A program made the translations under genes and the position numbers. From Akebia trifoliata (Eukaryota; Streptophyta; Magnoliopsida; Ranunculales; Lardizabalaceae): a stretch of 64,000 nt of DNA. This document shows, one piece after another, positions 22,316-34,398 of this stretch (the stretch's first letter is position 1; every line of letters starts with the position of its first letter). The notes under the pieces were generated by a model that was not told the origin of the DNA, made no database searches, and saw only the letters and a program-made list of their open reading frames with translations. The stretch is from NCBI GenBank assembly GCA_017979445.1, contig JADQWC010000431.1, forward strand, positions 106,602 to 170,601. The letters are read 5' to 3'.

Positions 22316-23175
22316 GCGAAGTTGGCATTAACACGGGACTAGCAAAATATTTTGAAAAAGAATTACATCAACACAGAGTGGCATCGACACGGAGTCGGGA
22401 AAACATTTTGAAAAATGTAGTTTCATCAGCACGGAGCTGGCATCGACACGGAGTCGGGAAACATTTTTGAAAAAGAAATTTCATCAGCACGGAGCTGGCA
22501 TCGACACGGAGTCGGTAAAATTTAAAAACGATTTCATCAGCACGGAGCTGGCATCGACACGGAGTCGGTAAAGCATTTTGAAAAAGTGAAATTTCATCAG
22601 CACGGAGCTGGCATCGACACGGAGTCGGTGAAGCATTTTGAAAAGAAATTTCATCAGCACGGAGCTGGCATCGACACGGAGTCGGTAAAATTTTGAAAAT
22701 GTGATTTCATCAGCACGGAGCTGGCATCGACACGGAGTCGGTAAAATTAAAAAAGTGATTACATCAGCACGGAGTGGCATCGACACGGAGTCGGTAAAAT
22801 TAAAAAACGATTTCATCAGCACGGAGCTGGCATCGACACGGAGTCGGTAAAAGGATTTTGAAAAAGAATTACATCAGCGGAGCTGGCATCGACACGGAGT
22901 CGGTAAAGCATTTTAAAAAGAATTCATCAGACAGAGCTGGCATCGACACGGAGTCGGTAAAAAATTTTGAAAAAGAATTACATCAGTCGGAGCTGGCATC
23001 GACACGGAGTCGGTAAAATTAAAAGTGATTACATCAGCACGGAGCTGGCATCGACACGGAGTCGGTAAAATTTAAAAATGATTACATCAGCACGGAGCTG
23101 GCATCGACACGGAGTCGGTAAATTTTAAAATGATTACATCAGCACGGAGCTGGCATCGACACGGAGTCGGTAAGA
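22316..23175. repeat. minisatellite between ORF1 and gag of the Ogre element
   Basis: About 15 copies of a roughly 55-bp unit with a constant core (CATCAGCACGGAGCTGG followed by CATCGACACGGAGTCGG) and a variable A/T-rich spacer such as TAAAATTTAAAAATGATTA. A degenerate copy occurs at about 22316-22345. Within each unit GCACGGAGCTGG and CGACACGGAGTCGG are themselves related, so the unit arose by an internal doubling. Confidence 0.92.
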
Positions 23176-23341
23176 CATTTTGAAAAAGAAGATTACATTT
23201 TGAATTTTGTACACCAACCCATTAAACAATTCATTTATGCCATGATTATCCACAAATAAACTGAAAGAAATTTCATTGAACTATTGAAAATTGTTTGACA
23301 AATAGGATTTTCATTGAATTACAACTTTCAAATAACTCTTT

Positions 23342-24513
23342 TTACATTCTTTTACATGGACGCTTGGATTTGTTTTGATCGTCATCAGGATTGCTGGGAC
23401 AATTAGGCTTGCTTCTTTTAGTTCTAACGACTGACTCTTTGAACTCTGCTGGTCCATCTGGATACCCTAAGGTGCGCTTGTTCCAAGCCTTCTCAATGAG
23501 ATGCACTAACTTTTCAGTCAATGGTTCGGGAGAAAAGAATTGTTTTGTTGAGGTAGCGAAAACTCTATAGGTACTCCATACTGTTCTGGGATCAAAGCAG
23601 GTTGGTAAAAAGATGTCTCATCCAGTCCGATCAAACGGACATAATAGGATCCTTTGGTACCTAAAACAGGGTAGTCCGTCATCCACCAAGGGCATCTCAA
23701 ACCAATATGACGTGCAAGACGAGAATCCAACCATTTGCCCCAAGCCTTGACTGAGTTGTGACGCACTAACATGTTTCTCTTGGAAAAGTGCTCTGGCCTA
23801 TACTCGAGGGTTGAAGGAATGTCCACAATTTTGAGACGGTCGCAGAGCCACATATAAAGTAGGTGAGGGCTTCCTTTGAAATCCCTTCCCTCACCATTTT
23901 TTATGGCATCCAAACCTGAGAAGGTTTCAGCTAGAATAAGAGGTACGGGATTGGCTTTTCTAGAGAGCTGGGAAGCTATGTCTATGAAAGACTCAGGAAC
24001 AGTTTGACCCTCACTTTTGGAGGTCAGTATGTATTGGGCTAAGATCCCTAAACACAATCGATAGTCTCTAGTGGCTCTCCAAGCTTCTGGTTTTACATTG
24101 ATGGGATGACTGCGGGAGTGGTATGGACTCAATAAGGGTACTAAATCCAATCTCCCGTTACGGACTAAGGCCTTGGCTTCTTCCTTTGAAATGTTTAGGC
24201 CTGTGGCGAGGTCACCAGAATATCCTGTCTTCAATGAAGGCCTGACTAGAGGACCTGAAGTAGATATCCCCATGATGCCACAATAGTCTTCATGGGTAGG
24301 ACACAAGTGCATATGCCCAATGTGGAAGATGTGAAGATAAGGATTCCAACGCTTAGCCATAGCGTGCAAAAGGTTCCAATCTATCTCAAACTCGTGGAAG
24401 TACAGAGCGCATCTCAACATGAATTTTGCAAAGTTGAATTTCTCTACGATGTGCATCCCCGTGATGGTTGTTTTGACCAATTGGTCGATTGGATTATTGC
24501 CTGCAGCCAGCAT
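23342..24513 (-). pseudogene. Ogre ORF1, DUF7745-like protein
   Basis: Extra protein upstream of gag, of unknown function, that is typical of Ogre. The open frame from the ATG at 24513 (MLAAGNN) runs to 23518. It contains FHEFEIDWNLLHAMAKRWNP, FHIGHMHLCPTHEDYCGIMG and a C-terminal WWMTDYPV, the pattern of the plant DUF7745/plant-mobile-domain-like ORF1 proteins. After a probable one-base frameshift near 23540 the adjacent frame continues with LVHLIEKAWNKRTLGYPDGP and a basic tail (KRSKPN...KSKRPCKRM) to a stop at 23342, which looks like the true C-terminus. It is thus nearly complete, with one frameshift. Confidence 0.75.
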
Positions 24514-24844
24514 CCTGAGTTGACACAAGAGAATAGTTCAGTACATTTCCAAGGTCAATGTAAATTTACTTTCCTCCTGAAAATCTTTGTTCTTATGGAA
24601 AACACTTTCTTGAAAACACTTTTCTTTTTTGAAAATTTGATTTTCATTTTGATTTAAATGGCCCGGCCTATCATGATCATTGGATCGAGATGGACTGGGT
24701 CATTATTGAATTTTTCCAAAAAATGGATTCTTTATTGGGTCGGTGTACCCATTTTAATTTCTGAAAACAAAATTTTGACCCTTGAGGACAATCATACACT
24801 TTGATCTCATTATTCACATCATTCACATACATCAATCATCAGGT

Positions 24845-25615
24845 TTCATTCAACAACCCGGGAACACCCGCGATGAGTTCGAGTCGTGACTTACAGGGAA
24901 GGCTTCTAGACTCTAAGCTTACTACTGCAATGCATTTTTATCTGGCCACTCTTGCCCAAGCACACCTATATACCTCTCAAGCGTACTCAATCAGACGGTA
25001 CGTGGTGACTTGGTTTGATATACCGTATAGGTGATAATCTAAAACTTCAATTCACTTCTCTGAAGCCAAAAGCAGCCAGTTTGATCCCCAGTTGAGAGGT
25101 GGCGCACGATGCTGAGCAAGGGCCCACTTAAGTACCTCTCGTCTAGAATAGACGTAGTCTATCCCCCTCGTACAGTAGGGTACAGCGGGGCAGGATCTTG
25201 CTTAGGCACTGGTTTTGACCAAGAAGTGCAATTGATGTACTTGGATTATCTTTTATATACCTACAGGTACGAGTCAGGAATTATAGCTTTCATAAATGGT
25301 TTTCGCATCCCGCGAGGGGACCGACCACGTACTAGTACTAAGGCTCAGGTCGCTCCAACATGGGTGTATCAATATACCTTTCAGAATCACCTGATCAAAC
25401 GGTATTGATGCCCCAGTTTTATATACCTTATGGTACGTGATTGGAGTTGTGGTTTTCATGAATGACGTCGCATCTCCGAGGAGACCGGGCCACGCACTAG
25501 TGCCACGTTGGCTATTAGGGACATGCAAGCGTGCAATACAGTAATGTAAACGTGCTAGTGGTGTGTGCAAATAGGATAGGGTGCGCCCGGGGCATTTTTC
25601 AGATGAGTGGGCCCG
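24845..25615 (-). other. conserved leader module (Ogre copy)
   Basis: Non-coding part of the 5' leader that reappears, as reverse complement on the plus strand, at 38950-39762 in the second Tat-type element. Shared landmarks include ACCGTTTGATCAGGTGA, CTACGTCTATTCTAGA, TATACGGTATATCAAACCAA and several GGTATAT motifs. The two elements' LTRs are not alike over this extent, so the leader module is conserved independently. Confidence 0.85.
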
Positions 25616-25998
25616 TTGGCCAGATCATAGCTTTTTAGATAATTTGTCCATAAGGGTTGCACATTCATAGTTAAGCATCAACCAATCAATTTTTTTTTTC
25701 AATTTTACGAATGAAGTAATCATAAAAGGACTTCTCTTTTTTTATTATAGTCCAACCAATGATCACCTTGAATTTTCATTTTGATCAATCAAAAAGTGGT
25801 GAGCGGTACGCCCTGAGTTTGAAAAGATGATCCGTTTGATCTTTTGAAGCTTTAAAACTTAAAATAAAAATAAGTTTCAAAAGGAAAGTTTCCAAGACTG
25901 ATGTAAGGAACAAGTTGAACAAAAAAAAAAATTTCTTATTTAATTAATTTTTTTTTAATTAATTTTTTTTTTAATAAAAAAATTTTTGTGCTCATTTT

Positions 25999-26377
25999 GA
26001 GGCACATTGCCTCTGATTTTTGGCTTGGGCCAAATTTTTTTTCTTTTTTATGCTCTTTTTTTCCTACTCATTTTGTATCGCGACGAGACGTCAAACGGAA
26101 ATGATAGCGTAAACGATAGTAAATGAGCTCAAAAATCGATTCTGACTTGTCAAAATGTTGCTGACTTTGTCACATTTGGTAGAAAAAATCTTTCTACCCC
26201 AAATCGATATGCACTAATAGCTAATCGGAGATCGGACGAGAAAGTTATGATCATTTAAGTTTGACTGTCCATTCGGCCAAAAAAAAGAAAAACGACTTTT
26301 TTTTTATTTTTTTTTATTTTTTTATTTTTTTATACCCATTTTGAGGCACATTGCCTCTGGTTTTTGGCTTGGGCCAA
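25999..26377. repeat. duplicated twin-hairpin motif in the Ogre leader
   Basis: GAGGCACATTGCCTC (25999-26013) followed by TTGGCTTGGGCCAA (26020-26033) recurs at 26343-26357 and 26364-26377. Each is a short perfect inverted repeat. The two copies lie about 344 bp apart in AT-rich sequence, 280-660 bp from the primer site. Confidence 0.8.
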
Positions 26378-26635
26378 AAAATAAAAAAAAAATTTCATTT
26401 GTATGATGATACGCATGCTTAAAAGGACATAATCGGAGAAATAAAGTGAAAATCGGATTTTTTTGTTTTTTTTTTTTCAAGTGAGTAAATAAATAAAGGA
26501 AACCTACCTAAAAAATAAATACAACAAACACAACAAGTATTGTTAGCTTGCAAAATAAAATAAAAATAAAAAAAATTGAAACCTTTCTTTTTTTTTCCAA
26601 AATAACCGAGTTGACACGAGGGTAGAGCCTTTGGT

Positions 26636-26655
26636 CCCCAGTGGAGTCGCCAAGC
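26636..26655 (-). other. primer-binding site of the Ogre element
   Basis: Minus strand after the 5' LTR reads GC then TTGGCGACTCCACTGGGG. The same block follows the 5' LTR of the second Tat-type element at 37517. Ogre elements are reported to use Arg-tRNA as primer. The tRNA match could not be checked here. Confidence 0.75.
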
Positions 26656-28656
26656 TGTAGACACGGGATTTCATCATTACGATGACCACATCTACAATGG
26701 TTTGGAGTCGCCACCATTCATTTTTGTAAGTGGGTGTGAATGGTCACCCGATGTGCATTTTTTAGAAAATGTGACATTTTGGCGTTTAGTGACTTTCGAT
26801 GGATAGGAACTAATTGAACCTTGAGATTCGGGGTAAGCGACTCGGTTGGAGAAAAGGGAAGGTGTTAGGCACCCTTTTCTCCCCACTAAATAGTGGTAAC
26901 CTCAACTCAACTCGGTCATTTTAATCAAAAATATAATAAATAAAATGATGTGCCACGTGTTGATAATGTGTACCCTAAGTAGGGATTTATTTTTGGCTTG
27001 ATTATAAGATCATCCCATTGAAGGGGATGATCATTATAAACCTTTGCCTTGAAAAGAGGGGAGGGGATAATAGAAGAGGGAGGAGGAGAGGGTAGAGAGA
27101 GAGAGAGGGGGGGTTGCCATGAACCCACCTTGTATCTTCTTTCTTCTTTGCTTCTTTTTCTTCGAGTCTTCTTGAGTCCTTAGTATAATATGAGAGTATG
27201 AGAATGGGAAGAGGTGATTAGAGAGAGTAGGGATTTCTTTTGTTTTTCTTTTTTTTAGTGAGACTTGTGGAGGATTTGTGTGAGAGAGTTGGTAAACTTG
27301 GTGAGAATTGGTGATGGTTGTTAGTAGAGAGAGTGTTGGGGAGAAATTTTGTAATGAGAAGTTGGGAGCAATTTTTGGGAAGAGGGGGAGGGTATTTATA
27401 GATGTTGAGGAGTTATTTTAGGGATATAATGGGGTGAAGTGAAGAAAAATGGTAGAATGGTTATGAGTTTGAGAGAGAAGTGAGTGTAATTTAGAGGAGA
27501 TTGGAGGGTATTTAGGAAAGGGGGGTTAAATGGGTGAGTTTTTACCCAAATGGTTTGGATCCTACCCAACCCATTTGGGTGGAGTGTTTGGTAAGGTGAG
27601 TTTAAGATGGTGGTTGTGATTAAATGGTATTTGATTTAAGAGAATGGAGGATTTAAAGAGGTGGTTGATGATATTTTGGGAGGGTGAGGGAGATTATGCC
27701 ATGTGTTAAAGTGGGTGGAAATGAAGGGTTGGGATAGGTTGATGGGAGAGGTTGAGTGTTTGACTTGAGAGGATGTGTAGGTTTAGGTTGTAGATGTGGG
27801 TTTTGTAGGGAATGATGAGGGTAGATTAGGGGAGGTATAGGTTAGGGGTGTGGGTAGATGTGTTTGATTTGAGAGAAAAGGTGATGGGTTGATGTGTGGG
27901 TAGATGCGATTTAAAGCAAATTAATGGGGTAGGTAGTTGGGTGAGGGAGGTGAGATGGGGTGATGACATGTGTCATCTTTGATTATCAAGATGGTGATTG
28001 GTTGATGTGGGTAGTGGTTGATGGGTTAGGGTTGTGGGTTGGATATGAATTGGATATGGATTTGGGCTTAGAGGCTTGGGTTATGAAATGGTTTTGGATT
28101 TTAGGAATTGGTTGGGGGTTATTTTGGAATGGATTTTGAGGGTATAGGTTGGTTTTAGATTTTGGTTGATGTGGATTGATTTTAGGTTAGGGGTAAGGTG
28201 AGAAATTGATTTAGGAAAGTGTTGAGGGCTTGTGGGCCTTAGGTGGGCCTATGGTTTTTACGGATTCGGAGGCGGAGCGGTGGTAGTAAAGAAGGGGTAG
28301 ACATCCCAAGTCTCACATTTTTAATTTCTTAATTTTTTTAGATTTTTGTAATCATTAGTTTGATCAAAAATGCCACGTGTTGGCGAATCGGACTTTTTAG
28401 GCCCGTTGGTGAAATTTATCAAAAATTTGGCGTTTTTGATTTTGGAAGCGGAGCGGTGAATATTGGGAAAGCGTAAGGTAGGCCGAGTCCTTTTGGTGGG
28501 CCTCCTAAACCATTGAGAGGTCTTAGGGGCCTCGGTTTGGTAAAAATGTCACTTTTCAATGACTTGGGCCTTTAAGGCCCGTTGGCCCATTTATTTGGAA
28601 AATCGATGTTTTTGGGCCCTTTCGAGAAGTGGCCCGTTCAAATAGAGGTGTCTACA
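26656..28656 (-). repeat. 5' LTR of the Ogre element
   Basis: 2001 bp, TGTAGACACGGG at the low-coordinate end and GGTGTCTACA at the high-coordinate end, forming a 9-base terminal inverted repeat. Followed by the target duplication CTATT. Confidence 0.93.
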
Positions 28657-28661
28657 CTATT

Positions 28662-29550
28662 CTCTCATATATTTTTTTGGCAAATTCTTCGCCAATTGTC
28701 CCTTTTCTGTATTTTTTTTTTTTTTTTTTAAGAAATTTTTTATTGAAAGAAACTTTTGTTCTCTCCAAAAAATTTGATCGAACGAACTTCCATCCTAATT
28801 TTTCTAGGCTTGATCCATTCCTACGATCCTATGTAACTGTTCCAACACATATTTCAACAAAGCTCTTATGTAAATTAGGGTGCAATCTGCTTTACTAATG
28901 TCGTATGGTGTTGCAACTTGTTTGCCCCTCTACATGTTTGATGGTTGAGATGACATCTTGAAATGAAATAAAAATAACTTAAATCACCCAACTACAACTC
29001 ACCCCCCAAGTAAAAAGTCACCCAAACTCATATATAAAGGAACCCATCATCAACCCCCAACTAAAAGCTCACCCAAACCATATGTAAAGTTACCCATTAC
29101 ATCACATATCATAAATATTGCGAGCACATATCAGAAATTATCAAAAATACGAAGCAAATTAACATAAAAAATCAGACTTTATGTACTAGATTAATGGAGG
29201 ATTAATGGAGGAAGAACAAACACATAAAAAATACCTTTATTATGTAGAAATTTATGTAAAAAATTAGATTATATATAAAAGAATCCATATCACAAGTATT
29301 ATTCACACCACTCAATTAACCCAACAAATAAATCTCTTAAGAGTGAAGGTGAAAATATAATTTAATTTAAAAAAATGCAAACCAAGTGAACAATGCAACA
29401 ATTACAACCAAAATTCATGAGCACAAACATGATTTCAAACCCAAAGTTCTGAATTCATGAAGAAAGCATCCAAAATCTTTGGTTTTCAACTCAAACCCAT
29501 TAAAATAAATTAAAGAAGATGAAAAAAAAGATAAAAATGTGATCATGGGT
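28662..29550. other. no gene recognised
   Basis: Sequence between the Ogre and Reina elements. A short imperfect direct duplication with CACCCAAACTCATATATAAAG and CACCCAAACCATATGTAAAG lies near 29020-29100. Frames are short and without motifs. Confidence 0.5.
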
Positions 29551-29636
29551 TTGTCATCAGTTTGAAAACCCACCACTTTCAGAATTCGACGGGATTTGTC
29601 AAAAGTTTGAAAACCCACAAAAGGATCAAAGGGTAA
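29551..29636. repeat. 39-bp tandem repeat, left part
   Basis: About two units of GGGTTTGTCATCAGTTTGAA-type sequence of 39-43 bp. The array continues at 34688-34870 on the other side of the Reina insertion. Confidence 0.75.
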
Positions 29637-29925
29637 TGTTACGATCTACAAGTTTTCCCCACATTTCTCTTAGTTTAGTTGAATCAACTCCTTCCTATCA
29701 GGAGGGATAAGTTGTTGAGTCAATCCTGGATTTCAGATGAGGTTGTTGAGTTAGTAACTTACTCCTTCTATTGAGGAGAAGAGTAGGAATCAGTTGAGTC
29801 ATTTAGTTTATAAATTCTGAACCTCTTACAGAGAAGAGGCAGAGAAGAATAACTAGCTAGTTTAATTTCTGTTTTGTATTTCGAATTCTGTTGAGTTATT
29901 TATATATTAGCAACAGTTCCTATCA
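29637..29925 (+). repeat. 5' LTR of the Reina-like element
   Basis: 289 bp, TGTTACG...CCTATCA. A TTTATAAAT stretch at about 29808 could be the TATA box. Followed three bases later by the primer site TGGTATCAGAAC. Confidence 0.9.
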
Positions 29926-29954
29926 TTTTGGTATCAGAACATTGATCTTGCGAC

Positions 29955-31065
29955 CATGGCAGCAACGACACCACCACCACCTGGCTTCGCAAAAGCAGTT
30001 CCCAATCAGACCATTGAGTTTAGAGACGAAATAGAAACCAGCAAGAAAGAAATTGTCGATTAAGCACTAAAGTGGTAGAACTCACGGAAGCTGTTATCTC
30101 AATCCAAACCAATTTCAACAATTTTTTTCAACACCCCAAATTTCCTCCACAAGTTGATCCTTCCCTTCAAATGCCCCTACAACCACCATGCCAACATCAA
30201 CCTACCTTCAATGGCTTTTAAGGACGACCCCTACGATTGGATTTCCCTACTTTTGACGGCACTAACTCGGAAGACTGGGTTTTTCGAGCACAACAATTCC
30301 AAGATTGAATAGTAGTCTTGAAGAACACATGGTGGACATAGCAGCAGCTCACTTACTTGGTGATGCCATTCCTTGGTACCAGTGGCTGGCAAAAACGAAG
30401 GGGCGACCAACTTGGATCGAGTTCAGCAGAGTCTTGTCCTCTCGGTTTGATTCGACAGAAGATGATGACCCTGAAGGGTCATTAGCTAAACTACGCCAAA
30501 CAACTACTATCAGAGACTACCAAGCCAAGTTTGAACGACTTGCAATCGAAGTCTTATTTTACCGGAGCCCTTTCTTATTCGTTGTTTCATCTCTGGCTTA
30601 CATGAGGACATTCGAGCTAGTGTGAAGTTGATGAATCCTCCCACATTGATAAATGCATACACAATAGCTAAACAACAAGAAGAGGCCACCAATGTTATAG
30701 TCTGTGTTGTATCTAAACGACAGTCCAATAGGACGCCTTTCAACGAACATCACATCCTCAAATACCTTCACCACCACTTCCAAACCCACCATCTAAGTAG
30801 ACTACTCCTAATCTTTCCACTTCAGCCACCATTCCATCAGGAGTTCGACGTCTTACCATTGTCGAGTAGCAAGAAAGAAGGGCCAAAAACCTTTGTTTCA
30901 ATTGTGACGAGTAGTACCGCCCTGGTCATCGATATAAAAAGCCTCAATTGCTGTTACTGGAGGCTGATGATAGTGTTGCCCCCATTGAAACATCTGAAGG
31001 TGACAATGAAGAGGAGCCACCCATGGACATCTCTCTTCATGCCTTGTGTGGTACCAAACATCTAG
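29955..31065 (+). pseudogene. gag of the Reina-like element
   Basis: ATG at 29955 (MAATTPPPPGF) but stops appear within about 35 codons. The capsid block is readable at 30305-30565: LGDAIPWYQWLAKTKGRPTW, FSRVLSSRFDSTEDDDPEG, LAKLRQTTTIRDYQAKFERL. Downstream the frame is lost several times, and the knuckle region near 30890-30930 (NLCFNCDE-like, reading across frames) has lost its spacing. Degenerate relic of the capsid protein. Confidence 0.8.
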
Positions 31066-34000
31066 AAACAATGTGTTTCTTGGGACAAATCAAATGACAC
31101 TCTCTAATGATTTTGGTTGATTTCGATGCAACTCACAACTTTCTCCATCCTAAGATTGCAAAACGTTGTGGATTAAAGATAACACACTCAGAACCTATAT
31201 CTGTTACAGTGGCCAATGGTTCTAAAGAACAAAGTCCTGGGCGTTACAATCATGTGATGCTAACATTACAAGAACATACATTTTATCCAGATTTTTTCTT
31301 ACTACCGGTATGTGGTTATGATACTGTGTTTGGAGCTAAATGGTTACGGTCACTTGAAATTATCTCTTGGGACTTCAACCAAATGAAGATGATGTTCTAT
31401 CAAAACAAGCAACAAATCCTTCTGACTAGACTAAACCCTTTTGTTGGTACAGTTAAGGACTCAAGTGAGTTTCACCAACTCATGTTACAACAAAGGCTTG
31501 GGTTCTACATCCATCTCATACACTTACAACCTATCTCACAACAGATTCATGATTCCGAGGTGTCTTCCTTGCTTCAAAAGTACACAACCATACCTGAGCA
31601 ACCGCGTGGGTTACCTCCAAGTAGAAAGCAAGATCACCAAATACCATTATTACCAGGCAGCACACCACCAAATGTGAGACCGTATCGATACCTGCATTTC
31701 CAAAAAAATGAATTTGAAAAATTAGTTCAAGAAATGTGTGACTCGAGTATTTTTCGGCCTAGTACAAGTCTATTTTCATCTCCTATTCTTTTAGTCAAAA
31801 AGAAAGATGGAAATTGGCGGATGTGTGTGGATTACCGTGCTCTCAATAAATTCACGATAAAGGATAAATATCTGATATCAGTTATTGACGAAATGTTAGA
31901 TGAGCTACATGGAGTTGCGGTGTTCTCAAAGCTAGATCTGCGATCTGGTTACCACCAGATAAGGGTGACTGAAGCGGATATCCCAAAAACTAATTTTCGT
32001 ACTCATGAAGGCCATTATGAGTTTCTTATAATGCCTTTTGGACTATCCAATGCTCCAGCAACATTTCAAAGCTTGATGAATGAGGTTTTTCGACCTTTTC
32101 TTCGACGATTTGTGTTGGTATTTTTTGATGACATCCTCGTCTACAGCAAAAGCTTGCAAGAGCATTTGGATCATCTCAATAAGGTATTTCAATCATTGCA
32201 TCAGCATCAATTATTTGTGAAAAAAGAAAAATGCGCATTTGCACAATCATCAGTGGAATACCTTGGTCATGTAATTTCAGCCACAGGAGTATAGGTGGAT
32301 CCTTCTAAAATTGAAGCCATGAAGCACTGGCCTAAACCATCTACTCTCAAGGCATTGCGGGGTTTTTTGAGACTCACTGGCTACTATAGAAAGTTTGTCA
32401 AGGATTATGCCAAGATTACTGCACCTTTAACTCATATGCTACGGAAGGATTCATTCAGTTGGTCACTCGAGGCAGAAATAGCTTTTGAAACTCTCAAAGA
32501 AGCTCTATCTACTACCTCGGCATTAGCATTACCAGACTTCTCAAAAGAGTTTATCATCAAATGTGATGCGTCAGGAGCTGGTATTGGTGCGGTACTCACA
32601 CAAAGGGGTCAACCATTGGCTTATCTTAATAAAGCCTTGGCTGAAAAACATATGAAGCTTTCGATCTATGATAAGGAAATGCTTGCAATAGTATTTGTCA
32701 TATCAAAATGACGTCCTTATCTATTGGGAAGACATTTTAAGGTTATTACTGACCATCGCACATTGAAGTATTTCATGGAACAAAGATTAACAACGTTGGA
32801 GCAACAAAAATGGCTTACAAAACTCCTTAGGTATGACTACGAAATAATCTACAGACAAGGCAAAGAAAATAATGTTGCTGATGCCTTTTCACGCATACAA
32901 CAAGAACCAAAGTTGCTGGCCCTATCCACTCCACTTTTCACCCCCATGCAAGAAATTCTTGATGAATACTCCAAAGATGATAGCTTAAACAAAGTTGTTC
33001 AACAGGTGCTCCAAAACTCTTCTTTAGTTCCACACTATTCTATACAAAATGGCATTCTTCGTTACAAAGGGAGGATAGTACTTCCATCATCCTCACCATG
33101 GTGCACCAAAATCCTACAAGAATTCCATACTAGTCCAATTGGGGGTCATTCTGGGATCCTTCCTACTTACAAAAGAGTTTCTATAAATTTTTATTGGAAG
33201 GGACTCAAGCAAGCAACAAAGAAGTTTGTAGCTGAATGTGATGTTTGCCAACATACTAAAGTTGAAACAATGGCTCCGCCCGGTTTATTGCAACCCTTGC
33301 CTATTTCGTCCGAAGTTTGGGTTGACATATCTATGGATTTTATCGATGGTCTTCCAATCTCAGATCGTATGTCTTCAATCATGGTGGTAGTTGACCGATT
33401 CAGTAAGTATGCACACTTTTCACCATTAGCCCATCCTTACACAGCATCAAGTGTGGCAGAAATATTTGTTCACGACATCGCCAAATTATATGGCATGCCA
33501 AGGTCAATTATTAGTGATCAAGACCCGATTTTCATAAGTCAATTTTGGGAGGCCTTCTTCAAAATGCAAGGAACAAAGTTATGTAAGAGCTCGGCCTATC
33601 ATCCACAATCTGATGGTCAAACTGAAGTTGTAAACCATTCTGTGAAACAATATTTGAGATTTTTTTCCAAGACACCATCCCCAACAGTGGACAAAGTGGT
33701 TACCTTGGGCAGAATTTTGGTACAACACCTCGTACCATAGCTCACTTCAAATGTCCCCCTTCCAAGTTTTCTATGGTCGCACTCCACCAAAAATTGATAC
33801 ATATATCCCAGGTACGAAAAATGTTCGTATGGTTGATACAACACTACAAGATCGGGAGAAGCTACTTCAAATGTTAAAAGAGAACCTCCTCTCAGCTCAA
33901 AATCGAATGAAAATGCAAGTCAACAAGCATCGCACATAACGAAAATTTGATGTAGGCGGTTGGGTATTTCTTAAACTCCAGCCATATAGTCAATACTCAT

Positions 34001-34360
34001 TACGAAAACATAAGGATTACAAACTTGCCCCATGTTTTTATGGGCCATTCCAAGTCATTAGTCACATTGGCCAGGTGGCATACAAGCTTGCGTTTCCAGC
34101 AGAATCAGGAATCCACCCAATTTTTCATATATCTCTACTCAAAAAATGGGTGGGCAACTCCATCAATACAAGCCAAACCATTCCTCCCATGGTCGGTATA
34201 GAAGCACAAGGGTGGCAACCAGAAAAAATTTTGGATCGTGGCATCTTCAAACACCACAATAAAGTAATTACCAAGCAACTCATCCAATGGACAGGCCAAT
34301 CAATAGAAGATGCAACCTAGGAAGTCTATGACGAGTTTGTAGCCGATTTTCCAAATTTCA
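31066..34360 (+). pseudogene. pol of the Reina-like element with chromodomain
   Basis: Protease: LVDFDATHNF at about 31110-31140, where the canonical active site D-S/T-G is changed to D-F-D, so it is probably inactive. RT (31700-32294): RMCVDYRALNK, FSKLDLRSGYHQI and FFDDILVYSKS; TAG at 32292. RNase H (32295-32711): KCDASGAGIGAVL, LSIYDKEMLAI; TGA at 32709. Integrase (32724-33660): HTSPIGGHSG...CDVCQHTK zinc domain, DISMDFIDGLP, IISDQDPIFIS, HPQSDGQTEVVN. A frameshift follows near 33660-33700. The rest (33751-34360) carries KLAPCFYGPFQV and a chromodomain-like end (PEKILDRGIFKHHNK...QWTGQSIEDAT) with a TAG at 34318. Confidence 0.92.
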
Positions 34361-34398
34361 TGACTTGAGGACAAGTTGATTAAACCACAGGGGTGTAA

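Larger units (their letters stand above)
9009..28656 (-). mobile_element. full-length Ogre/Tat Ty3 retrotransposon, 19.6 kb
   Basis: LTRs at 9009-10985 and 26656-28656 are flanked by the 5-bp target duplication CTATT (9004-9008 and 28657-28661). LTR ends are TGTAGACAC...GTGTCTACA. The leftmost TG is TA at 9009-9010. In minus-strand order it holds 5' LTR, primer site, 2-kb leader, ORF1, minisatellite, gag, protease with G-patch, a candidate intron, RT-RNase H-second RNase H, integrase, a 3.5-kb 3' region with a captured HD-ZIP IV fragment, polypurine tract and 3' LTR. ORF1 upstream of gag, the intron before RT, the second RNase H and the great size are hallmarks of Ogre within the Tat lineage. 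Coding parts carry several stops and frameshifts. Confidence 0.93.

Noticed and set aside
22316..23175. Regular repeats with variable spacers, superficially CRISPR-like
   Set aside because: Plant retrotransposon minisatellite. Spacers are short, A/T-only and similar to one another, and there are no cas genes.
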